DNA of 64,000 nucleotides from positions 62,001 through 126,000 of the forward strand of contig NZ_CANNBM010000006.1 in NCBI RefSeq assembly GCF_947502895.1, given 5' to 3'. Below, in pieces: positions 25,825-35,135 of this stretch. Every line of letters starts with the position of its first letter. Position 1 is the first letter of the stretch. Under the pieces are notes generated by a model, which worked only from the letters and a program-made list of their open reading frames with translations, was not told the DNA's origin and made no database searches. A program made the position numbers and the translations under genes. Source of the DNA: an uncultured Sulfitobacter sp. (GTDB taxonomy: Bacteria; Pseudomonadota; Alphaproteobacteria; Rhodobacterales; Rhodobacteraceae).

Positions 25825-27834
25825 ATGAACCCGCTGCTGCAAGACTGGAAGACCCCCTTTGGTATCGCGCCCTTTGACGCGATTACCGATGATGATTTTG
25901 CCCCCGCGCTGGAGGAGGCTTTGGCCGCGCATAAGGTCGAGATGGAGGCGATTGCCAACAATCCCGAGCCTGCGACCTTTGCCAATACTATCGAGGCGGC
26001 AGCGAAAACGGGACAGTGGCTGGATCAGGTCTTGGGCGTGTTCTTTACCGTGGCCGGGGCAGACAGCAACCCTGCGCGCGAGGCGTTGCAGCGCGATTTT
26101 TCGCCCATGCTGTCGGCGCATTTTGCCGAGATATCATCAAACAAGGCGCTTTATGCGCGCTATGATGCAGTTTGGAACGCACGGGATACGCTGGACCTGA
26201 CGCCCGAGCAAGAGCGCGTGCTGATGCTGGAGCATCGCGGGTTTGTGCGCGCAGGTGTGGCGCTGACAGGCGACGCCGAAGTGCGGATGAAAGAGATCAA
26301 AAGCCGTTTGGCTGTGCTGGGAACGCAGTTCACGCAAAACCTGCTGGCGGATGAGCGCAGCTGGTTCATGAAGCTGGACGAGGGCGATCTGGACGGATTG
26401 CCCGATTTTGTGATGGATGCGGCGCGCGCTGCAGGCGAGGAGAAAGAGGCAGGCGGCCCTGTTGTGACGCTGTCACGCTCGCTTATCACCCCATTCCTGC
26501 AATTCAGCCCGCGCCGTGACCTGCGCGAGATTGCCTTCAAGGCGTGGGAAGCGCGGGGCGCAAACGGGGGCGAGACGGACAACCGTGCAATTGCTGCCGA
26601 AACGCTGGCGCTGCGCAAAGAGCGCGCCGCGCTGTTGGGCTATGACAGCTTTGCCGATTATAAGCTTGAGACTGAGATGGCCAAAGAGCCAGCCGCCGTG
26701 CGCGACCTGCTGATGCAGGTGTGGGAGCCTGCAAAGGCGCAAGCCAATGCGGATGCAGAAGTGCTGACAAAAATGATGCACGCCGATGGTGTGAACGGTG
26801 ATCTGGCCCCGTGGGACTGGCGCTATTACGCGGAAAAGCGTCGCGCGGTTGAGCATGATCTGGATGAGGCCGCGCTAAAGCCGTATTTCCAGTTGGACCG
26901 TATGATCGAGGCGTCATTCTCTTGCGCGACACGCCTGTTCGGGCTGGAGTTCAAACCGCTGGACGTGCCGCTGTACCATCCCGATTGCCGCGCATGGGAA
27001 GTGACGCGGGACGGCCAGCATGTGGCGGTGTTTATCGGTGATTATTTCGCGCGGGGGTCCAAACGCTCGGGCGCGTGGTGTTCGGCCATGCGGGGGCAGG
27101 CAAAATTCCCCAAGGTGCAATCGCCTGTGGTGATAAATGTGTGCAATTTCGCCAAGGGTGATCCGGCGCTGCTGTCATATGATGATGCACGCACCTTGTT
27201 TCATGAGTTTGGCCATGCGCTGCACCAGATGCTGTCGGATGTGACCTATGAGAGTATTTCGGGCACCTCTGTGGCGCGCGATTTTGTCGAGCTGCCAAGC
27301 CAGCTGTACGAACATTGGCTGGACGTGCCGGAGGTATTGGGAGAGTTTGCGACCCACGCCACCACAGGCGAGCCGATGCCGCGCGAGATGCTGGACAAAG
27401 TGCTGGGGGCCGCGACCTTTGATATGGGGTTTGCCACGGTGGAATATGTCGCCTCGGCGCTGGTAGATCTGGCGTTTCACGAGGGCACGCCGCCAGCGGA
27501 TGTGATGGCAAAACAGGCCGAGGTTTTGGAAAGCATCGGGATGCCGCAGGCGATCACCATGCGCCACGCCACGCCGCAGTTCGCCCATGTCTTTGCGGGT
27601 GACGGATATTCCAGCGGCTACTACAGCTATATGTGGTCCGAGGTGATGGACGCAGACGCGTTTGAAGCCTTTGAGGAGGCAGGCGGCGCGTTTGACCCCG
27701 AGCGTGCGCGCGCGTTGGAGGAGAACATCCTGTCTACGGGCGGCAGCCGCGATGCAGCAGAGCTGTACATCGCCTTTCGCGGGCGTTTGCCCGGAGTTGA
27801 GGCGTTGCTTAAGGGGCGCGGCCTAGTAGCCTAA
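25825..27834 (+). CDS. M3 family metallopeptidase (oligopeptidase A / Dcp-like)
   Basis: A 669-residue cytoplasmic zinc peptidase of the thimet-oligopeptidase family. The zinc site H-E-F-G-H is at residues 460-464 (F-H-E-F-G-H-A-L-H-Q), with the third ligand Glu in the following S-G-T-S-V-A-R-D-F-V-E-L-P-S-Q. The C-terminal Y-S-S-G-Y-Y-S-Y-M-W motif shapes the substrate pocket. Length fits PrlC/Dcp proteins, which cleave short peptides. AAGGAGAAG precedes the ATG. Its last 12 bases overlap the end of ghrA on the other strand. Confidence 0.95.
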   Translation: MNPLLQDWKTPFGIAPFDAITDDDFAPALEEALAAHKVEMEAIANNPEPATFANTIEAAAKTGQWLDQVLGVFFTVAGADSNPAREALQRDFSPMLSAHFAEISSNKALYARYDAVWNARDTLDLTPEQERVLMLEHRGFVRAGVALTGDAEVRMKEIKSRLAVLGTQFTQNLLADERSWFMKLDEGDLDGLPDFVMDAARAAGEEKEAGGPVVTLSRSLITPFLQFSPRRDLREIAFKAWEARGANGGETDNRAIAAETLALRKERAALLGYDSFADYKLETEMAKEPAAVRDLLMQVWEPAKAQANADAEVLTKMMHADGVNGDLAPWDWRYYAEKRRAVEHDLDEAALKPYFQLDRMIEASFSCATRLFGLEFKPLDVPLYHPDCRAWEVTRDGQHVAVFIGDYFARGSKRSGAWCSAMRGQAKFPKVQSPVVINVCNFAKGDPALLSYDDARTLFHEFGHALHQMLSDVTYESISGTSVARDFVELPSQLYEHWLDVPEVLGEFATHATTGEPMPREMLDKVLGAATFDMGFATVEYVASALVDLAFHEGTPPADVMAKQAEVLESIGMPQAITMRHATPQFAHVFAGDGYSSGYYSYMWSEVMDADAFEAFEEAGGAFDPERARALEENILSTGGSRDAAELYIAFRGRLPGVEALLKGRGLVA

Positions 27835-28752
27835 TTCGCGGTCTACCAGATTGATGAACGGCTCGCCCGCCTCACCGCGGCGGATGTTTTCCGCTATCGT
27901 TTCGCTTGCGGTTTTGGCGCGGGTCTCTGCGGCGATATGGGGGGTGACGGTCACGGAGGGGTGCGCCCAATAGGGATCATCCTTGGGCAGCGGCTCGGTC
28001 CGGAAGACATCCAGCGTGGCGTGGGCAATCTGGCCGCGGTCGAGTGCCGCGAGAAGGGCGGCATCGTCGATCAGCGGGCCACGGCCAGGGTTGATGAGGA
28101 ACGCGCCGCGGGGCATCTGGGCCAGCGTTTGCGCGTTAATAAGATTGGTTGTGGCGGCGGTGTCGGGCAGCAGGGTGACGGCGATTTCCGCCTGTGCCAG
28201 CGCACGGCGCAGCCCGTTCTCACCATGCAGGCAAGTGACACCCGCTACTTCTTTGGGGCTGCGAGACCAGCCTGTGACGGAAAAGCCGAGTTTGAGCAGC
28301 ATTTGTGAGCAAGCTGTGCCAAGCGCGCCGAGGCCGAGGATCACGACAGTGCGCTCGGCCGCGAGGGGGGGCGTGTGGGGCTTCCAAACATGATTGGGGT
28401 TCACGATATGGCGGTCCATACCGAGGTGATAACGCATCACATGCCCTGTGACCCATTCCACCATGCCCGTTGTCAAACCCGGGTCGACCATACGGGCAAG
28501 CGGGATTTTCAGCGTCTTATTACCTGTGATCTGCTCGACCCCTGCCCAGAGGTTCAGCACGGCCTTGGCACGGGAGTAGGGGGTGAAATTCTGTAGGTCG
28601 CTGTTGGGAGCATAGACGATATAATCAACATCAGCGGGCGCGATATCCTGCGCCAGATTGGCGGGAATACCTGCGCGGATCAGGGCATCGCGCAGGGGCT
28701 TTTCGTAGATGTCCCAGCGCGATGGATGGGCGGCAAAAAGGACGTTGATCAT
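27823..28752 (-). CDS. ghrA: Glyoxylate/hydroxypyruvate reductase A (D-2-hydroxyacid dehydrogenase)
   Basis: A 309-residue D-isomer-specific 2-hydroxyacid dehydrogenase. The NAD(P) motif G-L-G-A-L-G-T-A is about residue 140. The catalytic Arg, Glu and His are expected in N-P-G-R-G, the D-V-F-R-T-E-P-L-P segment and T-P-H-I-A-A-E-T-R. The short N-domain with W-A-G-V-E-Q-I is typical of GhrA, which reduces glyoxylate and hydroxypyruvate with NADPH. Its start overlaps the stop of the VOC gene by 4 bp, so both form a minus-strand pair. Confidence 0.9.
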   Translation of the reverse strand: MINVLFAAHPSRWDIYEKPLRDALIRAGIPANLAQDIAPADVDYIVYAPNSDLQNFTPYSRAKAVLNLWAGVEQITGNKTLKIPLARMVDPGLTTGMVEWVTGHVMRYHLGMDRHIVNPNHVWKPHTPPLAAERTVVILGLGALGTACSQMLLKLGFSVTGWSRSPKEVAGVTCLHGENGLRRALAQAEIAVTLLPDTAATTNLINAQTLAQMPRGAFLINPGRGPLIDDAALLAALDRGQIAHATLDVFRTEPLPKDDPYWAHPSVTVTPHIAAETRAKTASETIAENIRRGEAGEPFINLVDRELGY

Positions 28753-29159
28753 GTCGCAAAGGCTCCTGCCATGTCGGCAAGGCCTTTGACCTCGACGGGA
28801 TTGCCCGAAGGGTCGGTAAAGAACATCGTCGATTGCTCGCCCGGTTCGCCTTTGAAACGGGTCTGGGGGGCGAGGATGAAATCAACGCCTTGCGCTGTCA
28901 GGTGATCGGCCAGCGTGCGCCATTGGTCGAAGGGAAGCACGATGCCGAAGTGGGGCATAGGCACTTTGTGATCGCCGACCAGACCTGTCGCGGCCACGGC
29001 CATGGGTGTGCCCAGATGGCATGACAACTGGTGGCCGAAAAAGTCGAAATCGACCCATGTGTCGGTGCTGCGCCCTTCGGTGCAGCCCAGTAGCCCGCCA
29101 TAGAATGCGCGGGTTGCATCAAGGTCGGTTACGTTGAAGGCAAAGTGGAATATGGACAT
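28749..29159 (-). CDS. VOC family protein (glyoxalase/dioxygenase fold)
   Basis: A 136-residue vicinal-oxygen-chelate protein with two beta-alpha-beta-beta-beta modules. It begins F-H-F-A-F-N-V-T-D-L-D-A-T-R-A-F-Y (metal-ligand His near residue 4), has H-F-G-I-V-L in the middle and ends F-F-T-D-P-S-G-N-P-V-E-V-K-G. This resembles the small VOC proteins often annotated as glyoxalase or extradiol dioxygenase. No specific reaction can be given. It is first of a pair with ghrA, and a perfect 15-bp palindrome lies about 25 bp upstream of its start. Confidence 0.85.
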   Translation of the reverse strand: MSIFHFAFNVTDLDATRAFYGGLLGCTEGRSTDTWVDFDFFGHQLSCHLGTPMAVAATGLVGDHKVPMPHFGIVLPFDQWRTLADHLTAQGVDFILAPQTRFKGEPGEQSTMFFTDPSGNPVEVKGLADMAGAFAT

Positions 29160-29183
29160 GGGGCGCGGCCTTGGATCATGGAA

Positions 29184-29198
29184 TATGCCTCAGGCATA
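29184..29198. promoter_or_regulatory. Perfect 15-bp palindrome upstream of the VOC-ghrA pair
   Basis: TATGCCTCAGGCATA: two 7-bp arms around one base. It lies 25-39 bp upstream of the VOC gene start and 30 bp past the rodA stop. The size and position suit a dimeric repressor operator. It has no T-tract and so is not an intrinsic terminator. The cognate regulator is unknown. Confidence 0.4.
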
Positions 29199-29228
29199 GC
29201 GCAGGGTCGAGCGCAGTGCAAAGCCCCC

Positions 29229-30368
29229 CTAGCGGGGCCGATGCACATGGGCTGATTGGACAAGCCCGAACGCGAGCATGAGCACCAGCATCGCCGAGCC
29301 TCCGTAGCTGACCAGCGGCAGCGGGACGCCCACCACAGGGGCTAACCCCATGACCATCGACATGTTGACGGCAAAGAACAAAAAGAAGTTCAGCGCAATA
29401 CCGAGGGTGAGCAGGGAGGCGAAGCGGTCTTTGTTGAGGATGGCCGAGACGACGCAGAAAATGATGATCAGCGCATAGAGTGCCAGCAGGGAGATACCGC
29501 CAATAAAGCCGAACTCTTCGGCCAGAGTGGTGAAGATGAAGTCGGTATGTTTTTCAGGCAGAAAGTTCAGCCGTGACTGGGTGCCTTGCATAAAGCCGCG
29601 CCCTGTCCAGCCGCCGGACCCCAGCGCAATTTTGGACTGGGTAATGTGATAGCCCGCGCCCAGCGGATCGGAGCTGGGGTCCAGAAAGGTATCAATGCGG
29701 CGGAACTGATAGTCTTTTAGCATTTGCCAACCCGTGCCGCGCGACTGGAACACGGCTGTGACAAGCCCGATTGCCGCTGCGATAACGGTGGCGAAATAGG
29801 CCCAATGCACCCCTGCCAAAAACATCAGGCCGCCCCCTGCGGCCATCAGCAGGATTGCTGTGCCAAGGTCGGGCTGGCGCAGCACCAGCGCGGTCGGCAC
29901 GATGATAATGAGGACAGGCAGTAGCACCCAGAGCGGATGGGAGGTTTTCTTGGTTGGCAGCCAGTCGTAATAGGCTGCAAGGAACATCACGAGGGTGATC
30001 TTGGTCAGCTCGGAGGGTTGCAGGCGCACGAAGCCCAGATCAATCCACCGCTGCGCACCCATCCCGACAGAGCCGAAGAACTCAACCCCGATGAGGAGCA
30101 TGACAGAAATGCCGTAGGCCAGCCCCGCAAGGTTGCGCCACATCCAGATGGGCACCATGCCGACTGCCACCATGAGGGCGAGCCCGAGGGCGAAACGCTC
30201 CATCTGCGGTGCGGCCCACGGGTTGTACCCACCGCCTGCGACGGAATAGAGCATGAGAAACCCCGTGCCAGCGACAGCGCAGAGCAGCAGCAGCAGGGGC
30301 CAGTTCAGAAACAGTATCTTGCGCAGACCGGTCGGGACCGATTTGACGGTATATTCAAGATAGCTCAT
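29229..30368 (-). CDS. rodA: Rod shape-determining peptidoglycan glycosyltransferase RodA
   Basis: A 379-residue SEDS-family polymerase with about ten membrane helices. It makes glycan strands with PBP2 in the elongasome. Family motifs include R-W-I-D-L-G-F-V-R-L-Q-P-S-E-L-T-K, the R-Q-P-D-L-G-T-A loop with the key acidic residue, and the long extracellular loop ending P-E-K-H-T-D-F-I-F. The C-terminal V-G-V-P-L-P-L-V-S-Y-G-G-S is invariant in SEDS proteins. It overlaps mrdA by 4 bp and is the last gene of the mre cluster. Confidence 0.97.
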   Translation of the reverse strand: MSYLEYTVKSVPTGLRKILFLNWPLLLLLCAVAGTGFLMLYSVAGGGYNPWAAPQMERFALGLALMVAVGMVPIWMWRNLAGLAYGISVMLLIGVEFFGSVGMGAQRWIDLGFVRLQPSELTKITLVMFLAAYYDWLPTKKTSHPLWVLLPVLIIIVPTALVLRQPDLGTAILLMAAGGGLMFLAGVHWAYFATVIAAAIGLVTAVFQSRGTGWQMLKDYQFRRIDTFLDPSSDPLGAGYHITQSKIALGSGGWTGRGFMQGTQSRLNFLPEKHTDFIFTTLAEEFGFIGGISLLALYALIIIFCVVSAILNKDRFASLLTLGIALNFFLFFAVNMSMVMGLAPVVGVPLPLVSYGGSAMLVLMLAFGLVQSAHVHRPR

Positions 30369-32287
30369 GCCTGATCCTTGCCCTTTTTGATCCGCGCCTC
30401 GGGCTGTACATCGCGCAGCTTGCGCTGTTGGGTCTTGATGCGGCCACGGTCGGCGGTTGGATAGGCCTCTAGTGGTGGTTCGCCTTCATAGAGTGCCTGT
30501 AGCATGACATCGCGTGCGATGGGGGCCGCAGCGGTAGAGCCGCCGCCGCCATGTTCCACCAGTACTGCGCAGGCATAGCGCGGATTGTCATAGGGGGCAT
30601 AGGCGACGAACAGAGCATGGTCGCGCTGCTCCCACGGGACTTCGCTGTTGTTGACCACGGCGGAGCGTACCTGACTGGTGCCTGTTTTGCCCGCCATGCG
30701 CATCCCGTCGGCGATGATGCGGCTGCGGTAGGCGGTGCCGCGCCTGTCGTTGACGACCGAATACATGGATTTGCGCATTTTGCGCAGGTTGTTTTCCTTC
30801 ATCTCCAGCGGGGTGTTGCCCTTGATCGGTTCTTCGATCCCGTTGATGGATTTGACAAGGCGCGGTGTGACCTCGCGCCCTGTGGCAAGGCGCGCTGTCA
30901 TCACAGCCAGTTGCATGGGCGAGGCCAGCATAAAACCCTGACCGATAGAGGCGTTTACGGTATCACCGATCACCCATTCCTCGCCGCGCTGGCGCAGCTT
31001 CCAGTCTTTAGTCGGTGTCAGCCCCGAATTGACAGAGCTGAGCGAGAGATCATGTTTGATACCGAGGCCAAAACGGTTGGACATCGCGGTGATCTTTTCG
31101 ATCCCGACTTTGAGCGCCAGATCGTAGTAATAAACATCGCAAGACCGTTTGAGCGATGTTTCCAGATCGACCCAGCCATGGCCCGAGCGTTTCCAGCAGT
31201 GAAAGCGCCGCCCGCCGACCTCTAGGTGGCCGGGGCAATAGACGGTCTCGTCCGGGCCGATGATGCCTGCCTCGATCGCGGCCATGGCTGTCATCATTTT
31301 GAAGGTGGAGCCGGGAGGATAGGCACCCTGTACTGTTTTGTTGACCAACGGGCGGTATTTATCCGTCAGCAGCGGGTCGTAATCCTTGGACGAGATACCG
31401 CCGATAAAGAGGTTCGGATCATAAGAGGGTGCAGAAGAGTTAGCGAGGATATCGCCCTTTTCGCAATCAATGATCACCACGGCGGCACTTTCGCCCTGCA
31501 GACGCGCTTGCACGTAGTTTTGCAGTTTTGCGTCGATGGTTAGTTGTAGATCGGCGCCTGACTGGCCTTCGCGGCGGTCCAGCTCGCGCATGACGCGGCC
31601 TGTGGCGTTGACCTCGACCTGTTTGGTTCCTGCAACCCCGCGCAGGGCGTTCTCCTCGCGGGCCTCGACGTTGATCTTGCCGATCTGGAAGCGCGGGATG
31701 CGCAGCACGGCATCGGGATCTTCCAGTGCATCAAGGTCTTTTTGGCTGACGCGGCCTACGCGACCGACCACATGCGCAAAATCCGAACCGCGTGGATAGA
31801 CGCGTGTGCTGCCGACCTCGGGCGAGACACCGGGGAGTGCGGGCGCGTTTACCGATACAGCGCTCACGGCGTCCCAGCTTACATCCTCGGCGATGGTAAC
31901 GGGGAGAAAAGGGGCAGAGCGTTTCAGTTCACGCAGGGCGTTTTCGGTTTCTTCCGGTGTCAGATTGATGAGAGTTGCAAGACGGTTGAGCACGTCCTCC
32001 ATATTGCCGGCATCTTCACGGACCATCACAATGCGGTAGCTGGGTACGTTCTGGGCCAGCTGTATGCCGTTGCGGTCGAAAATCTCGCCGCGTTTCGGAG
32101 GAATCAGGCGGATGTTGATGCGGTTTTCTTCGGCCAGCAGGCGAAATTGATCGGCCTGATCGACCTGCAAATACCGCATACGTGCAGCCAGACCGCCCAT
32201 AAACAATAGCTGCGCACCGCCCAATAGGGCAGCGCGGCGGCTAAGTTTCATGTGGCTTGCATCTGTTTCGGCGCGCGAACGTCTCAT
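30365..32287 (-). CDS. mrdA: Penicillin-binding protein 2 (peptidoglycan transpeptidase)
   Basis: A 640-residue class B PBP. There is a short cytoplasmic tail, one membrane helix (A-A-L-L-G-G-A-Q-L-L-F-M-G-G-L), a dimerisation/pedestal domain and the transpeptidase domain. Active-site motifs: S-T-F-K (catalytic Ser in P-P-G-S-T-F-K), S-x-N seen as S-C-D around the R-S-C-D-V-Y-Y loop, and K-T-G-T-S. Forms the elongasome with RodA, MreB, MreC and MreD. The ATG at 32287 has GAGG upstream; longer starts read back towards mreD. Confidence 0.96.
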   Translation of the reverse strand: MRRSRAETDASHMKLSRRAALLGGAQLLFMGGLAARMRYLQVDQADQFRLLAEENRINIRLIPPKRGEIFDRNGIQLAQNVPSYRIVMVREDAGNMEDVLNRLATLINLTPEETENALRELKRSAPFLPVTIAEDVSWDAVSAVSVNAPALPGVSPEVGSTRVYPRGSDFAHVVGRVGRVSQKDLDALEDPDAVLRIPRFQIGKINVEAREENALRGVAGTKQVEVNATGRVMRELDRREGQSGADLQLTIDAKLQNYVQARLQGESAAVVIIDCEKGDILANSSAPSYDPNLFIGGISSKDYDPLLTDKYRPLVNKTVQGAYPPGSTFKMMTAMAAIEAGIIGPDETVYCPGHLEVGGRRFHCWKRSGHGWVDLETSLKRSCDVYYYDLALKVGIEKITAMSNRFGLGIKHDLSLSSVNSGLTPTKDWKLRQRGEEWVIGDTVNASIGQGFMLASPMQLAVMTARLATGREVTPRLVKSINGIEEPIKGNTPLEMKENNLRKMRKSMYSVVNDRRGTAYRSRIIADGMRMAGKTGTSQVRSAVVNNSEVPWEQRDHALFVAYAPYDNPRYACAVLVEHGGGGSTAAAPIARDVMLQALYEGEPPLEAYPTADRGRIKTQQRKLRDVQPEARIKKGKDQA

Positions 32288-32309
32288 GCTATCTGCCTCA
32301 ATATCTTGG

Positions 32310-32942
32310 TCATGACCGCCCACCAAGGCTGTCGAGTTCCCCGGGTGCTGCGCGGCGCACGCCCATCAGCGAACGGGTGACAAGCACCACGGCGGGGTAG
32401 ATCAGTATCGTAACCCCCAGTTCAAGCAGGCTGAGCCTGAGTTGTGGGGGCGGTATCAGCAAAAGAGATAGCACAATCCTGTTGGTCAGCAAAATACCTG
32501 TCAGCAATACCGCCACAGCGACCCATTCGGCCCCGAAGGTAGCGTCGCGCAGGGTGCGGCTGCGGCCTTTGAGATTTTCACAGGCCAGCAGGGCCAGCAG
32601 CGCCCACAGACCGGGAGGGCGTTGCAGCAAAAGGTCAGCCAGCAGAAATATAAGCGCCAGCAGCAGTGTCGGCACATATTCGGGACGCCGCAGGGACCAC
32701 GCAAAGGCAAAAGCGATCAGCAGGTCGGGTCCGATCAAAATGCGCTGGGTGCCTTGATCCAGCAAGGCGCGCAGACGCGCCTCGGCGGGATCAATGTTGG
32801 CCAGCGGGGGGGAGAGTTCGGGCGCGAACAGGCTGACGGGCTGGGTATCAATCGGGAGCAGGTGAAAGAATACGATCAGCAGGGCAAGGGCGGTGAACAG
32901 TGCACGCATGAGCCACAGTCGGGCTGGAGAAAGCTCGTCCAT
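32310..32942 (-). CDS. mreD: Rod shape-determining protein MreD
   Basis: A 210-residue inner-membrane protein with five to six hydrophobic helices. Sequence conservation in MreD is low; identification rests on the membrane profile, size, and its position between mreC and mrdA. The C-terminal L-L-E-L-G-V-T-I-L-I-Y-P-A-V motif resembles the usual MreD end. The start is 6 bp after the mreC stop. Confidence 0.88.
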   Translation of the reverse strand: MDELSPARLWLMRALFTALALLIVFFHLLPIDTQPVSLFAPELSPPLANIDPAEARLRALLDQGTQRILIGPDLLIAFAFAWSLRRPEYVPTLLLALIFLLADLLLQRPPGLWALLALLACENLKGRSRTLRDATFGAEWVAVAVLLTGILLTNRIVLSLLLIPPPQLRLSLLELGVTILIYPAVVLVTRSLMGVRRAAPGELDSLGGRS

Positions 32943-32948
32943 CGCCGG

Positions 32949-33866
32949 TTACTCGGACGCAGCGGCAGGACCCGCCGCTGCAACAGGATTGGCCGATGCT
33001 GCGGGTTCTCCTGTGGTAATGACAGAAGGGCGATCAACCAGCGCGGTAGTGCCGTGATGGCGCAGCACACGCAGGAACTCCAGCCGCTCGAAATCGGCGG
33101 CCAGACGCACGCGCAAGCGGCCGCCAGGATCGGCGGCGATCTGCCCGATCAGCAGGCCGGCGGGAAACACACCACCATCGCCCGAGCTGATGACACGATC
33201 ACCGGGGCGGACAAGATCGGGGTTTTCGAGAAAATCAATCGGCGGCGCGGCAGAGTTATCGCCAGCGACAATGGCGCGTTGGCCTGACGGCTGGATCACA
33301 GAAGGAATACGGCTGCTGGCATCGGTGAGAAGGATCACGCGGGCCGTATTTTCGCCGACACCCGAGATGCGACCCACAAGGCCGATGCCGTCCATGGTGG
33401 CCCAGCCTTCAACCAAACCGTCGCGTGCGCCGACATTCAGCAACACCGACTGGCGGAAGGGCGAACCGCTGTCGGCCATCACGACACCCGTCACATAGGT
33501 AAGGCGTGGATCAAGGCGCACCTTGTTGAGGTCGAGCAGGCGGGCGTTTTCCTGCTCTAGCTGCAGGGCGGCCTCTTTCCATGTTTGCATGCGGCGCAGT
33601 TCGCTGCGCAGTTCTGCGTTTTGTTCGGACAGGCGCTGGTAGCTCTGGAAATCGCGCAGCAGGTTGACCGCCCCTGTTACGGGTGCCATCGCCCAATCAA
33701 GGTTTGGCACAAGACTGTCTGTGACTTGGGCGCGGAAACGCTCAACCCGCGGGCTGTCGATGCGCCAGAGGATAAAGACTGCGGCGAGAATAAGCACCAG
33801 AACAGCGGTAAGCAGCCGCCGCAGCGGGCCTGTATAGTCGTTCGAGTTGTACTTGTCTCTGGCCAT
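32949..33866 (-). CDS. mreC: Rod shape-determining protein MreC
   Basis: A 305-residue bitopic protein: a short cytoplasmic N-terminus, one membrane helix (V-L-V-L-I-L-A-A-V-F-I-L-W), a coiled coil (Q-R-L-S-E-Q-N-A-E-L-R-S-E-L) and two beta-barrel domains with the typical N-V-G-A-R-D-G-L-V-E-G and S-G-D-G-G-V-F-P-A-G. MreC links cytoplasmic MreB to PBP2 in the periplasm. The low-complexity A/P-rich C-terminal tail is usual for the group. Confidence 0.95.
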   Translation of the reverse strand: MARDKYNSNDYTGPLRRLLTAVLVLILAAVFILWRIDSPRVERFRAQVTDSLVPNLDWAMAPVTGAVNLLRDFQSYQRLSEQNAELRSELRRMQTWKEAALQLEQENARLLDLNKVRLDPRLTYVTGVVMADSGSPFRQSVLLNVGARDGLVEGWATMDGIGLVGRISGVGENTARVILLTDASSRIPSVIQPSGQRAIVAGDNSAAPPIDFLENPDLVRPGDRVISSGDGGVFPAGLLIGQIAADPGGRLRVRLAADFERLEFLRVLRHHGTTALVDRPSVITTGEPAASANPVAAAGPAAASE

Positions 33867-33908
33867 GCCGGCGTGAGGCCTTCCTAGCAGAGCGCCCCTG
33901 TGGCGCGG

Positions 33909-34955
33909 TTAGCTGTCGTAGTCGATAGCGTGACGCAACTGCTTTTCATACTCAAGGGCTTTGCCAGTTCCGAGGGCCACACAATTGAGCGGCTCATCCG
34001 CAACCGAGATCGCAAGACCCGTCTGTTCACGCAGCGCCAGATCAAGATCGCCCAGCAGCGCACCACCGCCCGTCAGCATCACGCCACGGTCTACGATATC
34101 GGCGGCAAGATCTGGTGGCGTTGTTTCCAGCGCGGTCATCACGGCCTCACAGATTTGCTGTACAGGCTCGGCAAGGGCTTCGGCAATTTGCGCTTGGGTC
34201 ACTTCGATCTCTTTCGGAACGCCGTTCAGCAGATCGCGTCCACGAATTTGCATTGAGGTGCCGCGCCCGTCGTCGGGCATACGCGCGGTGCCGATAGAAG
34301 TCTTGATGCGCTCCGCCGTAGTTTCACCCACCAGCAGGTTTTGCTGGCGGCGCAGGTAGCTGATGATCGCCTCGTCCATACGGTCACCACCGACACGGAC
34401 CGAACGCGCGTAGACGATATCGCCGAGCGACAGCACAGCGACTTCCGTGGTACCGCCGCCGATGTCTACAACCATGTTGCCTGTGGGGTCGGTGATGGGC
34501 ATGCCCGCACCGATGGCCGCTGCGATAGGCTCCGCGATTAGGCCAGCGCGGCGTGCGCCCGCACTCAGCACCGACTGGCGGATTGCGCGTTTTTCAACGG
34601 GGGTCGCACCGTGGGGCACACAAACGATGATCTTGGGTTTGGAAAAGGTCGAGCGTTTGTGGACCTTGCGGATGAAGTGTTTGATCATCTCTTCGGCGGT
34701 GTCAAAGTCGGCAATGACACCTTCGCGCATGGGGCGGATCGCTTCGATGCTGCCCGGTGTGCGGCCCAGCATCAGCTTGGCATCCTCGCCCACGGCCAGC
34801 ACTTTTTTCACGCCGTCCTTGACGTGATAGGCCACGACCGAAGGCTCGCTCAGGATGATGCCTTTGCCTTTGACGTAGACCAGCGTGTTGGCGGTGCCCA
34901 GATCGATCGCCATATCTGACGAGAACAGGCCGCGGAGGTTACCAAAGATGTTCAT
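33909..34955 (-). CDS. mreB: Rod shape-determining actin homologue MreB
   Basis: A 348-residue actin-like ATPase. Phosphate-1 motif A-I-D-L-G-T-A-N-T is near residue 17, phosphate-2 V-D-I-G-G-G-T-T-E-V-A-V around 165, and the adenosine motif L-T-G-G-G-A-L-L-G near 290. The N-terminal amphipathic segment (M-N-I-F-G-N-L-R-G-L-F-S) attaches to membrane. The start at 34955 matches the highly conserved MreB N-terminus; the longer open frame is spurious. It is the first gene of mreB-mreC-mreD-mrdA-rodA, so the 180-bp region upstream should hold the cluster promoter. Confidence 0.98.
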   Translation of the reverse strand: MNIFGNLRGLFSSDMAIDLGTANTLVYVKGKGIILSEPSVVAYHVKDGVKKVLAVGEDAKLMLGRTPGSIEAIRPMREGVIADFDTAEEMIKHFIRKVHKRSTFSKPKIIVCVPHGATPVEKRAIRQSVLSAGARRAGLIAEPIAAAIGAGMPITDPTGNMVVDIGGGTTEVAVLSLGDIVYARSVRVGGDRMDEAIISYLRRQQNLLVGETTAERIKTSIGTARMPDDGRGTSMQIRGRDLLNGVPKEIEVTQAQIAEALAEPVQQICEAVMTALETTPPDLAADIVDRGVMLTGGGALLGDLDLALREQTGLAISVADEPLNCVALGTGKALEYEKQLRHAIDYDS

Positions 34956-35135
34956 GTGGGGCAGCACCTTGCAAAATACGTCTATGCCCGCGACTCTGGC
35001 AAGTGCAAGCTGCGCCCTTATAGGGGGGTGTGGCGTTGGATTAAAGGGCCGTTCACGCACATTCGGCATGATTGCGCCGCAGCATTCGGGGCGCTGGCAG
35101 GGTAATTGGTACCGCTAATAGGAAGAGGTTGGAAA

